Shown here: one piece after another, positions 11,109-20,969 of the stretch | How the letters are laid out: every line of letters begins with the position of its first letter | Position numbering within the stretch: position 1 is the stretch's first letter | Origin: Lactarius indigo | Lineage: Eukaryota; Basidiomycota; Agaricomycetes; Russulales; Russulaceae | Direction: 5' to 3' | NCBI GenBank assembly: GCA_025766275.1 | Contig: JAFKAC010000087.1 | Coordinates: forward strand, 124,001 to 188,000 | DNA length: 64,000 nt | Notes under the pieces: model-generated | Database searches by the model: none | What the model was told of the DNA's origin: nothing | What the model saw: the letters and a program-made list of their open reading frames with translations, nothing else | Translations under genes and position numbers: made by a program

Positions 11109-12368
11109 TATTGATGTTCAGTACTTCAGTGGACGTGTCAGACACTAGACAAGAGCCACATCTCGAGCTGGTATGCCTACATCTTAAATACGGCGTCCAT
11201 TGGAAGTTACTAAATCGTTACTCGCCAGTGGAGTCCAGGGTATTCCCATAGCCCAGATCATAATCGCAAGCTGTGATAGGCTGGAGTGCCAGTAAGCGCA
11301 TAGAGCTTGCGACGACATAAGATTGCCCTGCCAGTCGAGAACTAATTCTGACCATGTGATGCTAGAGACAATCGACCCTCCTGCATCATTGTACTACCGA
11401 AAAGGCCTTGGGCCGTCACTTACTGGCTAGATGGACACCAAATAACACGATTGTGACTCATTTCTAGGTGAGAGACCTATTGTCTGCGCTCTTTCTGGGT
11501 CTACGCAAGGGTCTATGTGTGCATTATTACCTGTTTCTGGGTCCCGTATTTAATCATGTCCATTGTTGTACTCTTCTAGACTAGTTTCCTCCGACCACCC
11601 CGCGGTGACTTGTGATGGACACCTCACCTACCTAGCTATAGGGTGGTAATGGATACGAACATATTTAAACCGCTAGCCGAATTTCTAAATGTTTGAAATG
11701 AAGCTATATGCGATGATCCTGGGCGCCCCATATATGTTGTGGTATTTGAATTCAGAATGTTCCCAGAGGTACGGTGACGCCTGTGGTATTCAAGCACCCG
11801 TGGCAGTCATACGGCGCTAACCCCGACTTCGGACTCCCCCCCGACTTCGGTCACTCAAAAATTCTTACTCATTTATTCTCCAATCTCACCCAAATTTATA
11901 TATACTATCCAGTACTATTTATGAACAATCCCCAACCGTTTTTTTAATAAAAATCTTGTTGTGTCGCAAAAAACGAGAATTGGGTGGTTTGTCACACTTG
12001 TCGACTGATGGTCGGGGTTTTATTGAGTAAGCTGAGCGCCTTCCAGAAGCGGCCCAGAAAGTGGCGGCCAATTCAGCACTCAGACTGCCCGAAGTCGGGG
12101 TCCAACACAAGGAAATGATATACCTCATTTGCTCTTGGCATCACCGAGGTTTTCGTGTAATTTTTGTTCTTAATTTGATTTGGAGCTTGTCATGCCTATT
12201 GTCCTATTGTCCGCAGATCTCTGTGTTATACTAGCAAGACTCAATGGATGCTCAGCACTCAATACTCAGATCTACGAACGGTGGTTTTTACGCCCATTGA
12301 CAAGCCATCTCTAACTGTGCCTCAAAGCCTTTTGGTTCCCCACATATCGTCTTTTTGACCTGGCACAT
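11109..12368. other. Non-coding stretch upstream of the Tnp2-like transposase
   Basis: No gene recognised. It holds the CCCGACTTCGG motif copies described separately and an AT-rich part (11850-11960, 12140-12200). It may be the 5' subterminal region of the transposon carrying the Tnp2 gene. I could not define the transposon ends. Confidence 0.35.
11820..12101. repeat. Inverted and direct copies of ACCCCGACTTCGG
   Basis: ACCCCGACTTCGG at 11820-11832 is repeated in direct orientation (CCCCCGACTTCGG, ending 11850) and inverted at 12089-12101 (CCGAAGTCGGGGT). Short repeats in both orientations near one end are typical of CACTA subterminal regions, but a small inverted-repeat element is equally possible. 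No matching copy was found beyond the 3' end of the transposase. Confidence 0.5.
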
Positions 12369-12583
12369 ATGCCTGATGCAGAGCCTGCGGACTCGGAGCT
12401 TCTCTCTTCCCTGGATGCGGAGCTTTTGGCGCGCTCTACTTGGATGCCAAACGTTGACACTCTAGACTTCGTCAACGACCCTATCAAGAATGGACCCTAC
12501 ACACGTCAAACACCTGACCAGCTCAGGCAGCCTAACGTTGGCCTGTATGCGCTGCAACCAACACACAGGAATCACATTATCTT

Positions 12584-13109
12584 TGTAACGTCGTCACGAC
12601 GTTAGCTCAACTTGAGCTCGACAGAGGCGATAACAACTTAGCGAATATCTGGACAGCCCTGACTTGAAGACGTGAAGGTCCAAGTTATATACCCTGGTGA
12701 ATACGCGGAGGTACACCGAAGTCTGCTTGCTGGCTTTGTCACGAACGGAGTCGGACACTTGCGATGATAAGATGATAAAGAGAAGAGAAGGGAAGAGAAG
12801 AAACAAGTGACGATTCAAGAAGACCAAGATGGCGTATCTTGGTCTTCACAAGCCGGTTTAAATACATATCCAGCAGGCTTAGAAGCGCTGCTATGAGTCA
12901 CTGTAAGTAAGCGTCCAACATATCGCGTAAAGATCTCGAACCCTAATACTACTAGTACTAGTATCGGTGGTGTCCGTTCTCAGTCAGCTATCAGTACCGT
13001 ATCTCCTATCGTGCTACCGTATCACCGTGCTATCGTAAGTCCGCAACTAATATACCTTACTGCCATAGTTGCAACTGGTACAGTAAGGGTGTCCATGCGA
13101 AACGTGACA
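12584..13109 (-). repeat. 3' LTR of Gypsy element 2
   Basis: 526 bp, TGTCACG...CGTTACA in element orientation. It aligns without gaps to the LTR at 20444-20969. Contains the AAGACCAAGAT / ATCTTGGTCTT pair (12820-12846) and a TATTTAAA box. Confidence 0.96.
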
Positions 13110-13124
13110 TCACCTCCCTCTCAG
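13110..13124 (-). other. Polypurine tract of Gypsy element 2
   Basis: TGAGAGGGAGGTGA on the element strand directly abuts the TGTCACG start of the 3' LTR, as required for plus-strand priming. Confidence 0.8.
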
Positions 13125-13138
13125 CGTGAGACCCCGAC

Positions 13139-16100
13139 TCACCGAAAGTCCCACGCCGGCCAATCACGCTGTTCGTCGGCGATACGCTCCAACGTGGTTG
13201 CTCGCTCTAGTCGGTAGATGGAGTTGCGTCTGTCATCCTGCGCACATTCGATCATGGTGCGGAGCTGGCTGACCCGGGCGCGAAGACGGTCGAGCTCATA
13301 GCTAGCTGCGCGGAAGCGCGTGACCTCAGCCGTGAGTGACTCATCGTTGATGCGGTTGAGGGCCCGGTCGGTGATTTGGTCTGCCTCGAAGACAACAAGG
13401 TCCTCGTGGGGGTATGTAGGGCGGAGCGCGGCGGATACATGGGGCTCGGTGTAGAAGGGCTTACCGTATACATGTGGCGAGCCCGGTATAACTCCTAATA
13501 TGAGGGGGTCTGCCCCTCCGATGATTTGGACATGCGACGCGTCCCTCTCTACTCCGTCGGGCCCGGTGATGGGGTATCGAATGTAATGGGGTCGTCGGTT
13601 CGCCCGGAACCCTTCAGGTGCAATGACATGTGCGGGGTCCTCGGCGGCGGTGAACGGACGATGATCAGCGGCACCAGGCACGCGCACATGTCCTCGATAC
13701 ATGGAGGAGCCGTCGGAGTGGACGAGCCATGGTGTGACCCGGGGATTATCAGCGTCGCGTTTCGTTCGAAGGAAGGAGTGTCTCGCCGGGTAATAATCTT
13801 CGTCGTCATGGCCAGCCTCAGCTGCCACCATTGCTGTCGTCGCTCTCGCATCTCCCTCAGTCGGGCCGCTGCTGAGTCGAGCTGCTCCTTCTGCCACACC
13901 GCCGCTACTCTCTTCCACCCCTCCAACTCGTACTCCATCAGCGCTTGAACGCTGGTCGTTGCTCAGGAAAACTCCGCGAATGCCGATGAGGTCGTCACTT
14001 GGGGGGATAGTGGCGATCGGTTCGCGCTCACCGCGATCATTTCGGAAGACGTGGGCAACTGCCCGCTCGTCGTCGGTGATAGTTGTTGGGTCTGGGAATC
14101 TGGTGACAACGTTGATCCATTCTTGCGCGGTGATGGGCCCCTCTGTTGGTGCAAGAGGCACCCATGGCGTGAGCTGAGTGTTTGGTACTTCGGTGTCGTC
14201 GTCCTCAGCCAAGAGGGCACGGGCGTCCTCTGCGAGGGAGTCGAGGAGCTGTGCTTGTGTGACATGTTGCAATGGGGAGGTAGGCATATGAGTAGTGGTA
14301 GAGCGAAGGAAAAGGGGATGAATTTCTTCAGTCCTTTCATTGCCTGTTTTAACTGTTCTTGCGTGTGTCTGTGTTTCCTGATATAGGCGGAGCACCTCTG
14401 GCATGAAGACGTCATCTTTGTTGACCCACTGATTCTCCAAGTCTGGATAGCCCTTCCATTTCACGAGGTATTGGAGGCGCCTTCCTCTGCCGAAGTGCCG
14501 AGAGTCTAGAATCGCCTCAACTTCATATTCTTCTTCTCCATCAATCAGCTCCGGTGGCGGTCACATGAAATTTTCTCCGTGTGTGGGAGTTTGCTTGTAC
14601 GGAGTGAGAAGATCGATGTGAGACACTGGGTGTATGCTCCACTGTGTGGGAAGTTCCAATCGATAATTGTAGGGCGACATCACCTGGATCACTCTAAATG
14701 GTCTGTGGCGTCGCGCCGCCAGTTTTGCCGTGGGTTGATTGGTTCGGAGATGTTTCCCTTCCAGCCACACGAGGTCGTTGACGCAAAATTTCGGCGTATC
14801 TTTGTTGCGCACCCAGGCTTCTTGTGCCTTTTTCATGAGGTGTTGGGCGGTATCTCTGGCTTCTTTTAGCTGTGTGAGTTGCGTGGTTACTTGGGGAATA
14901 GGAGAGGGCTTATCGGTCCAATCGGCTTGTGGGTCGTATCCCATCAGAAGTTGAAACGGTGATTGTTTCGTATGTTCATGGGGCCAGTTGTTGTGTGCGA
15001 ATTCTGCGATTGGCAGATAGGTGGTCCAATTATCTTGGTGTTCGTTCACCCAAAAGCGCAAGTATTGTTCTAACCACTGGTTAGTTCTCTCCGATTGTCC
15101 GTCGGTGCGTGGGTGATATGCCGTGGATATATTTTGCTGGATGCCTAAGATTCAACATGCCTCTCTTGTGAATTTGGATGTGAACCGCGGATCTCGGTCG
15201 CTGATAATTTTGCGCGGTAGCCCAAATTGTTTGAAAATGTGATTTACGTACAACGCCGCGGTTTCTTCAGCCGTTATTTCTTCTTTGCATGGTATGAACA
15301 CCAAGGCCTTGCTGCAGTCGTGATCCGTGACGGTGAGGATGCTGTCGTACCCCTTTGATTCTGGTAACTTGGTAATGAAGTCGACTGCTACGGTTTGGAA
15401 AGGGGTAGCGTCGAGTATCGGGGTAATGGGGTGCAAGGCTGCTCGTATGGGGCGCGTGTTGACTTTGTTTCGTTGACATTCTGCACACCCTTGCACGTAC
15501 TCATACACGTCTCTTCGTATTCGCGGCCACCAGTAGTGTCTTTCCAAGATTCGCTGCGTCCTTGCGATCCCCGGGTGTCCATGTATTGGTAGGTCATGGT
15601 GGTCATGGATCAGTACGCGGTGCGTTGATGCTGGTCCAGTTATTACGAACCTGCCATCCTTGTACCACTCTCCTTGTATTTTCTTTAGCTGATGGGGGAT
15701 TGCCCATACCTTGATCACTTCCTCATCTTGCTGATGTCGCGGCTGCACCAGGTTTGGGTTAAGAGTGAGTATTCGTGCCGTGTTAAGGGCCCTGACGAAG
15801 ACTTCAGGTGGTAATACTACGACCTCGCAGTTGTCCTCTACCCCCTGGTTGTAGTCAGGTCGCCGTGACAGCGCGTCGGCCCTTCCGTTGTTCTTTCCTT
15901 TGATGTGGTGAATTTCGAAGTTGTACTCAGAGAGTTCGAGTACTTCCCTGGCAACTCGCCTGCTAATCTTTTGTGGCGACTTCCAATACTGTAGGTTCAT
16001 GTGGTCCGAATAGATTTTGATTTTGTGTGGGGCTCTGGCGAGTAGCGGCCTCCAGTTCCGCAGTGCTTTGACTATGGCTAGCAACTCCAGGTCATAAATG

Positions 16101-17878
16101 TCATAGTTTCGTTCTGCCTCAGAGAGTGTGGCTGAGTAGTAGCCTATGGGGTGTCGCTTTCCATCAGCTTTTTTCTGTAATAGTACGGCTCCCACCGCGT
16201 AGCCCGAGGCGTCAACCTCAAGTTCAAATGGGTCTTGGAGAACGGGGTGTGCCAGCACTGGCTCTTCTGTCACAAGGCTCTTTAGTTTATTGAATGCCTT
16301 GTCCTCCTCCTCCGTCCATCGCCATTCTTTGTCCTTCTGTGTCAGTTTGGTGAGTGGCTTGGCGTGAGTGGCAAAGCCGCGGATGAAAAGTCTGTAAAAG
16401 TTGCAAAAACCGAGGAAGGATCAGACATCTTTGACCTTCGTCGGTGTTGGCCAGTCTTTTATTCCTTGAACTTTTACAGGGTCCATTCGGGTCACCCCCC
16501 TTTCAAGGATTACCCCCAGGTAATCCATCCACGGTTGATGAAACAGGCACTTCTCGAGTTTGAAATAGAGATCGTGGTCCCGGGCGACACGCAAAACGTT
16601 GCAGACCGCAGCGACGTGGGCTGACAAATCATGGTCAAAGTGAGTCGCGATCCCAATATCATCCATGTAAACACGTATCGTGGTGCCTAGGCATTCGTGT
16701 TTTGCAATGGTGTCGCGGTAGATGTGATTCATCATCGCTTGGAAGGTGGCTGGGGAGTTAGTGAGGCCGAAGAACATGACGGTCGGCTCAAAAAGGCTGA
16801 ATTTGGTTTTGAACGCCGCCTTCTCCTGGTCGCCATCGCGGATTCGTATGTTATTGTAGCCCCAACGAACATCAAGTTTTGTGTAAATGTGGGCATTACT
16901 GAGGTCAAGGATAAGGTCTTGAATAAGCGGCAAGGGGTACTGGTTGTGAATGGTGTGCGAATTGATCACCCGGTAGTCCTGGACCGGTCGCAGCTTGCCA
17001 TCCTTCTTTTTAATGAAAAAGAAGGATGATGCGTACGGGGATATGGAGGGGCGTAGATACCCCTGTTTGAGCTTTTCCTCCAGGAATTCTTTAAGCTCGC
17101 TCTCTTCTTTCTGCGTCATCGGGTATATTTTGCAGTCTATGGTGGCCGGCGCTGACGGTTTGAAGTCGATCGCGTGATCCCATGGCCTAGCCGGGGGGAA
17201 GCGGTGCGAGGCTTGCTTGCTGAACAGCTTGCTGAATGCTTCGTACTCTGAAGGAAGCGTGACTGCCGTTTGTTGTTGTTTTGCCTGTATGGCCAATTCC
17301 GTCGAGGTTGTGGCTCTAGCGAAGGTTTCTTCTTCCAGCTCGTGTAGGATGTCGTCTTTTTCTGCCACGATTAGTGCGCATATGACAGTTTGAGAAAGTA
17401 ACTCTTCGGTAGTGGCCAGTACTACCGGTTGCATGTCGGGGTGTATTGTTGCCGTAGCCCAACTGATGATGGGTTTGAAGGCGCTTAGCCACAGGTAACC
17501 CAGTACCATATCTTCGCTGCCGAGATCAGTGACCAAGAAGGTCATCCATTTCACCTGTCCACGTGTTTTTACTTCTAGGTTAACGTAATGAGTGATTAAC
17601 CCAGCTTTGTTCTCTGTGTTATCTATATTCCATATTTTGCGAGGTGTTTCTAGTAGTTGCACCGGGATTCCTGCCCAGGTTGCCAGACTTGGTCGGATGA
17701 AATTGTCGGTTGCTCCAGAGTCAACCAGCACTTTGGTTTCAGTCGTTTGGTAATTCGTTCGGACGATTACTGGAATTCGCATAGATCGATAGCGCGTTGT
17801 CACGGTTACAGAATTACATTGTAAAGCCCTCACCCAGACTGACGGGTTCAGGTGTCCCGAAAACCCTCTTTTCCCCAC
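13139..17878 (-). pseudogene. pol: Pol of Gypsy element 2: protease, RT, RNase H, integrase, chromodomain, long C-terminal tail
   Basis: Domains in order: retropepsin LVDSGATD near 17710-17735; RT with FFFIKKKDGKLRPVQDYR and YMDD at 16669-16658; RNase H starting LEVDASGYAVGAVLLQ near 16230; integrase with HHCC (HGHPG...CAECQRNK, ~15600-15470), catalytic DFITKLP (~15380), SDRDPRF (~15190) and SERTNQW (~15095); a GPY/F-like block (RPFRVI...NYRLE); and a chromodomain ([11 protein letters not shown]...[16 protein letters not shown], ~14535-14420). About 420 residues follow the chromodomain and end in a heptad-like segment. In-frame TGA codons at 16423-16421, 15154-15152 and 14563-14561 interrupt an otherwise continuous frame. 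The first falls at the conserved arginine before SFLGF. No frameshift is needed. The chromodomain usually guides integration to methylated-histone chromatin. Confidence 0.92.
17860..17875 (-). promoter_or_regulatory. Tandem putative -1 frameshift heptamers (G GGA AAA and G GGT TTT)
   Basis: In gag phase, G-GGA-AAA (17875-17869) is followed by G-GGT-TTT (17866-17860), both X-XXY-YYZ, 10-25 nt before the gag stop. The pol frame is -1 relative to gag and has no ATG before the protease region, so frameshifting is the likely route to Gag-Pol. Confidence 0.6.
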
Positions 17879-19278
17879 AAGTCTTGAAGGATGAGGTCTT
17901 TTACCTCATCCGTACTGTTGGCTACCTGCGTAAGCCACTCCTTTGCCTGTTCTCTGGCAGTCTTAATGGCCGTGGTTGCGTTTATTTGCGGTACGGGTGT
18001 CGCACTGACAGACGGCGTTGCATATCCCGGCAACAAGGGTTCGTATTGCGATACTGGCCCCGGCACCGGCCAGGTGGTTTCGGTCATTCTGCTGCTGGAC
18101 GGGACATGCTGCCACTGCCTCTGCTGTCGCGGGTATGGGCAATTTCGTGAGAGATGCCCCGGAGCGTTACAGTTATAACAGAGGACATTCCTTAGGTCCC
18201 GTCGTGACCCTCCTCTGCCACGTCCCCTGGTTCCGGGTCCTCCTCTTGGCGGGAACGGAGGGGAAGACCAGTTATGGGGCAACTTGTTGAAGTCGATGTC
18301 CTCCGATCCTGCGAGTCATACCTTGGCGCGATCTGCAGATGTGTCCATGGCCCATGGATTTGTTTGAGGTAGGTTCTGCGGGAGTGTCCATCCTGCATTG
18401 CCGCTTTGTTTCTTCGGTGGGGTCGGCGCATTCTTGTATTCGTTGAGCCTTGCTTTGAGATGTATGTAGTTCTTCTGCCACTTGAGGACGGCCCTTTTCC
18501 AGTCGTCAAATGTAACTGGATCGTCAAATTGGAACGCGTTCTTGAACAGTTCCTTGGGCAAGCCCAACGTAAACAGGTCGATGGTTTGTGGTTCATTAAG
18601 GCAGTAGTGAGCCTTTCGTGCGAGCTGTTCAAAATCATTGACGTACTTGTCAATGTCTTCCCCCGTCATTTTGAATCCCTTTCGTAGTATCGCTTGTGCT
18701 TGCTCCCATTCCAGCATGTTTTCAAAACGCTGACTGAAACCGTCAGCTACAGCGTCCCATAGATTGCGAGTGTAGGGACTGATTCCTCGTTGTATTTGTC
18801 TGTTGAGCCAGTTCAGGAAGGATAGGACCCATTCACTGACTGCTCCACCTTTGATGTAAGAGAGAAACAGAAGGCATCTTCTGTAGTCGTTGCGCATGAT
18901 GGGGGCGTCCAAATTCATGCCCCAGTAGACATGCCACTGCGTCAGGAACTGGTCTACTTTGAGTCTATCGCCATCAAAAATGGAAGGTGGCTCGCCGGTT
19001 AATTTTTCATTATGATGCCCTCCTCCTTCGGCACCTCCACCACCTCCCCCGCCGCCTCCGTCACCACCCGGCGGTCTGGCGGGTGGCCCTCTTGGTGGCT
19101 CGGTCCTTCGTATGTCAAACGGGACACCTCCTCCTGGTGGTGGTGGCGGGTCTCCGCTAGGGCCTCCTACACCTGGCGGGAGTTCTAGTGCGGGTCGTCT
19201 TCCGGATGGGGGGTCCCCTCTGTCGGATCCTATGGCTCGAAAGATGGCTGCATCGTCTGCAGTCATCCGTACTCCTGT

Positions 19279-19798
19279 TGTTACGTCGCCACGACGTTAG
19301 CTCGACTTGAGCACGGATGACGGTAACAACTTAGCAATATGTCTGTTCGTCGGCTTGAAGACACGGAGGTCCAAGTCCCTGCCCTGGTGAATACACGGAG
19401 GTACACTGGCAAGTCGAAGGTCTTAGTCACGAACGGAGTCAGACACACGAAGGCGGAGATAGAAGCAGGAGAAGACAAGTGACAATTCAAGAAGACCAAG
19501 ATGGCGTATCTTGGTCTTCACAAGACATCTTAAATACAAAGTCAGCAGGCTTAGAAGCGCTGCTATGAGTCACAGTAGGTAGTGTCCAACGTATCGCATA
19601 AGTATCTCAAACCCTAGTACTACTAGTACTAGTATCAGTGGCGTAGTCCTCAGTCAGCAATCAATGCGCAATCCCCTATTGTACTCTTATCGCCTATCGT
19701 AAGTCCGCAACTAATATACCTTACCGCCGTAGTTGCAACCGGTACAGTAAGGGTCCGAACTCGTATGCATTCGTATAGTACAGAGTCGAAACGTGACA
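19279..19798 (-). repeat. Solo LTR inserted in gag of Gypsy element 2
   Basis: 520 bp related to, but distinct from, the element-2 LTRs. It is flanked by the perfect 5-bp duplication CCTGT (19274-19278 and 19799-19803). Removing the LTR and one target copy restores the gag frame across NPETG-VRMTADD, which matches NPYTGHRMTDDD of element 1. Insertion of a full element followed by LTR-LTR recombination is the simplest explanation. Confidence 0.93.
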
Positions 19799-20430
19799 CC
19801 TGTCTCTGGGTTGATGGGCATGAGGATTTCTCTAGCCTCGGCTCGTATTGCGCGCGCTTCTTCAATTGCGACTTCTTCCATGGCTTGCGTTAGTGTTGCC
19901 ATAATTGCTGGTGATCAGATGTGAATTGGTTCTGGTTCTGTGATGTGTGCGGACTCAGCTCATTCAAGGAGGAGGTCCTGTATTGCCCCTCCGCTGGTTT
20001 CCGTCTGGTTCAGTTCTTGCCCTTCACTGTCGTTTTGACTGTGTTCTTCTTCTTCGGCTTCTTCTGATACTACCTCTCCAGTAGAGTGCTCTTGCAATTG
20101 TCCGTCGATGGGACCCCAATCTGCTCGGCTATTGAGCTTGCGTGCGTCAATGTCGCACTGGTATCTAGGTCCTGCTGGTTGAATCACGTCCCACTGGGAG
20201 TCTATGGGATTCCACGTAACCTCTACCCAGCACAAGTGATCGAAGTTAAACTCAACTGGGCGGAACCTCGTAGGTCCGTTAAATTCTACAAAGTATCTGG
20301 TTTCTTCCTGTCTTTCCCTCCAGCTGGCAGCTTGTAAAAAGTGTGTAGGGACGTTGCGTTCTCCTCTTCTTGGGAGCGAATAAGGACGGAAGCTCGTCCA
20401 CTGGTCTCTGGTTGTTATGGCCACGATGGT

Positions 20431-20442
20431 ATCTTGGTCTTA
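20431..20442 (-). other. Primer-binding site of Gypsy element 2
   Basis: TAAGACCAAGAT on the element strand, one nucleotide inside the 5' LTR boundary. Gag starts at 20424, so the leader is only ~20 nt. It pairs with the ATCTTGGTCTT of the LTR. Confidence 0.6.
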
Positions 20443-20443
20443 A

Positions 20444-20969
20444 TGTAATGTCATCACGACGTTAGCTCGACTTGAGCTCGACAGAGGCGATAACAACTTA
20501 GCGAATATCTGGACAGCCCTGACTTGAAGACGTGAAGGTCCAAGTTATATACCCTGGTGAATACGCGGAGGTACACCGAAGTCTGCTTGCTGGCTTTGTC
20601 ACGAACGGAGTCGGACACTTGCGATGATAAGATGATAAAGAGAAGAGAAGGGAAGAGAAGAAACAAGTGACGATTCAAGAAGACCAAGATGGCGTATCTT
20701 GGTCTTCACAAGCCAGTTTAAATACATATCCAGCAGGCTTAGAAGCGCTGCTATGAGTCACTGTAAGTAAGCGTCCAACATATCGCGTAAAGATCTCAAA
20801 CCCTAATACTACTAGTACTAGTATCGGTGGTGTCCGTTCTCAGTCAGCTATCAGTACCGTATCTCCTATCGTGCTACCGTATCACCGTGCTATCGTAAGT
20901 CCACAACTAATATACCTTACTGCCATAGTTGCAACTGGTACAGTAAGGGTGTCCATGCGAAACGTGACA
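20444..20969 (-). repeat. 5' LTR of Gypsy element 2
   Basis: 526-bp partner of 12584-13109. Differences, this copy against the other: 20449 T/C, 20453 A/G, 20469 G/A, 20715 A/G, 20798 A/G, 20903 A/G. Every one turns a CpG into TpG or CpA in one of the two copies. Confidence 0.96.
20680..20724 (-). promoter_or_regulatory. LTR promoter: TATA box and putative transcript 5' end / self-primer
   Basis: TATTTAAA (20724-20717) lies 34 nt before ATCTTGGTCTT (20690-20680), the complement of the element's primer-binding site. The same spacing (34-35 nt) is found in the LTRs at 3282 and 19279. Confidence 0.6.

Larger units (their letters stand above)
17848..20424 (-). pseudogene. gag: Gag of Gypsy element 2, broken
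   Basis: Starts at ATG 20424 with an N-terminus very close to element 1 (AITTRDQWTSFRPY), then an acidic linker, Gly/Pro-rich stretch, Gag capsid-like domain (FLTQWHVYWGMN near 18940; GLPKELFKN near 18560) and zinc knuckle CYNCNAPGHLSRNC near 18140-18180. Lesions: in-frame TGA at 19962-19960, 19917-19915 and 18318-18316, and a solo LTR at 19279-19798. The second and third stops align with arginines of element 1 (HIRSP, GRLAG), so CGA to TGA changes are well supported. The natural stop is at 17850-17848 after GFRDT. Confidence 0.9.
12584..20969 (-). mobile_element. Complete Ty3/Gypsy chromodomain element 2 (8386 bp), nested in the Tnp2 gene
   Basis: Bounded by two 526-bp LTRs and flanked by a perfect 5-bp target duplication ATCTT (12579-12583 and 20970-20974). 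Order on the minus strand: 5' LTR, primer-binding site, gag, pol (protease, RT, RNase H, integrase, chromodomain, long tail), polypurine tract, 3' LTR. The LTRs differ at 6 sites with no gaps (~1.1%). The coding region carries six premature TGA codons and a solo-LTR insertion, so it is not autonomous. Protein order and chromodomain place it among chromoviruses, with Tf1/sushi-like priming. Confidence 0.96.

Noticed and set aside
12584..20969. RIP (repeat-induced point mutation) as cause of the decay
   Set aside because: Differences are in CpG context and few; classical RIP prefers CpA and gives denser mutation.
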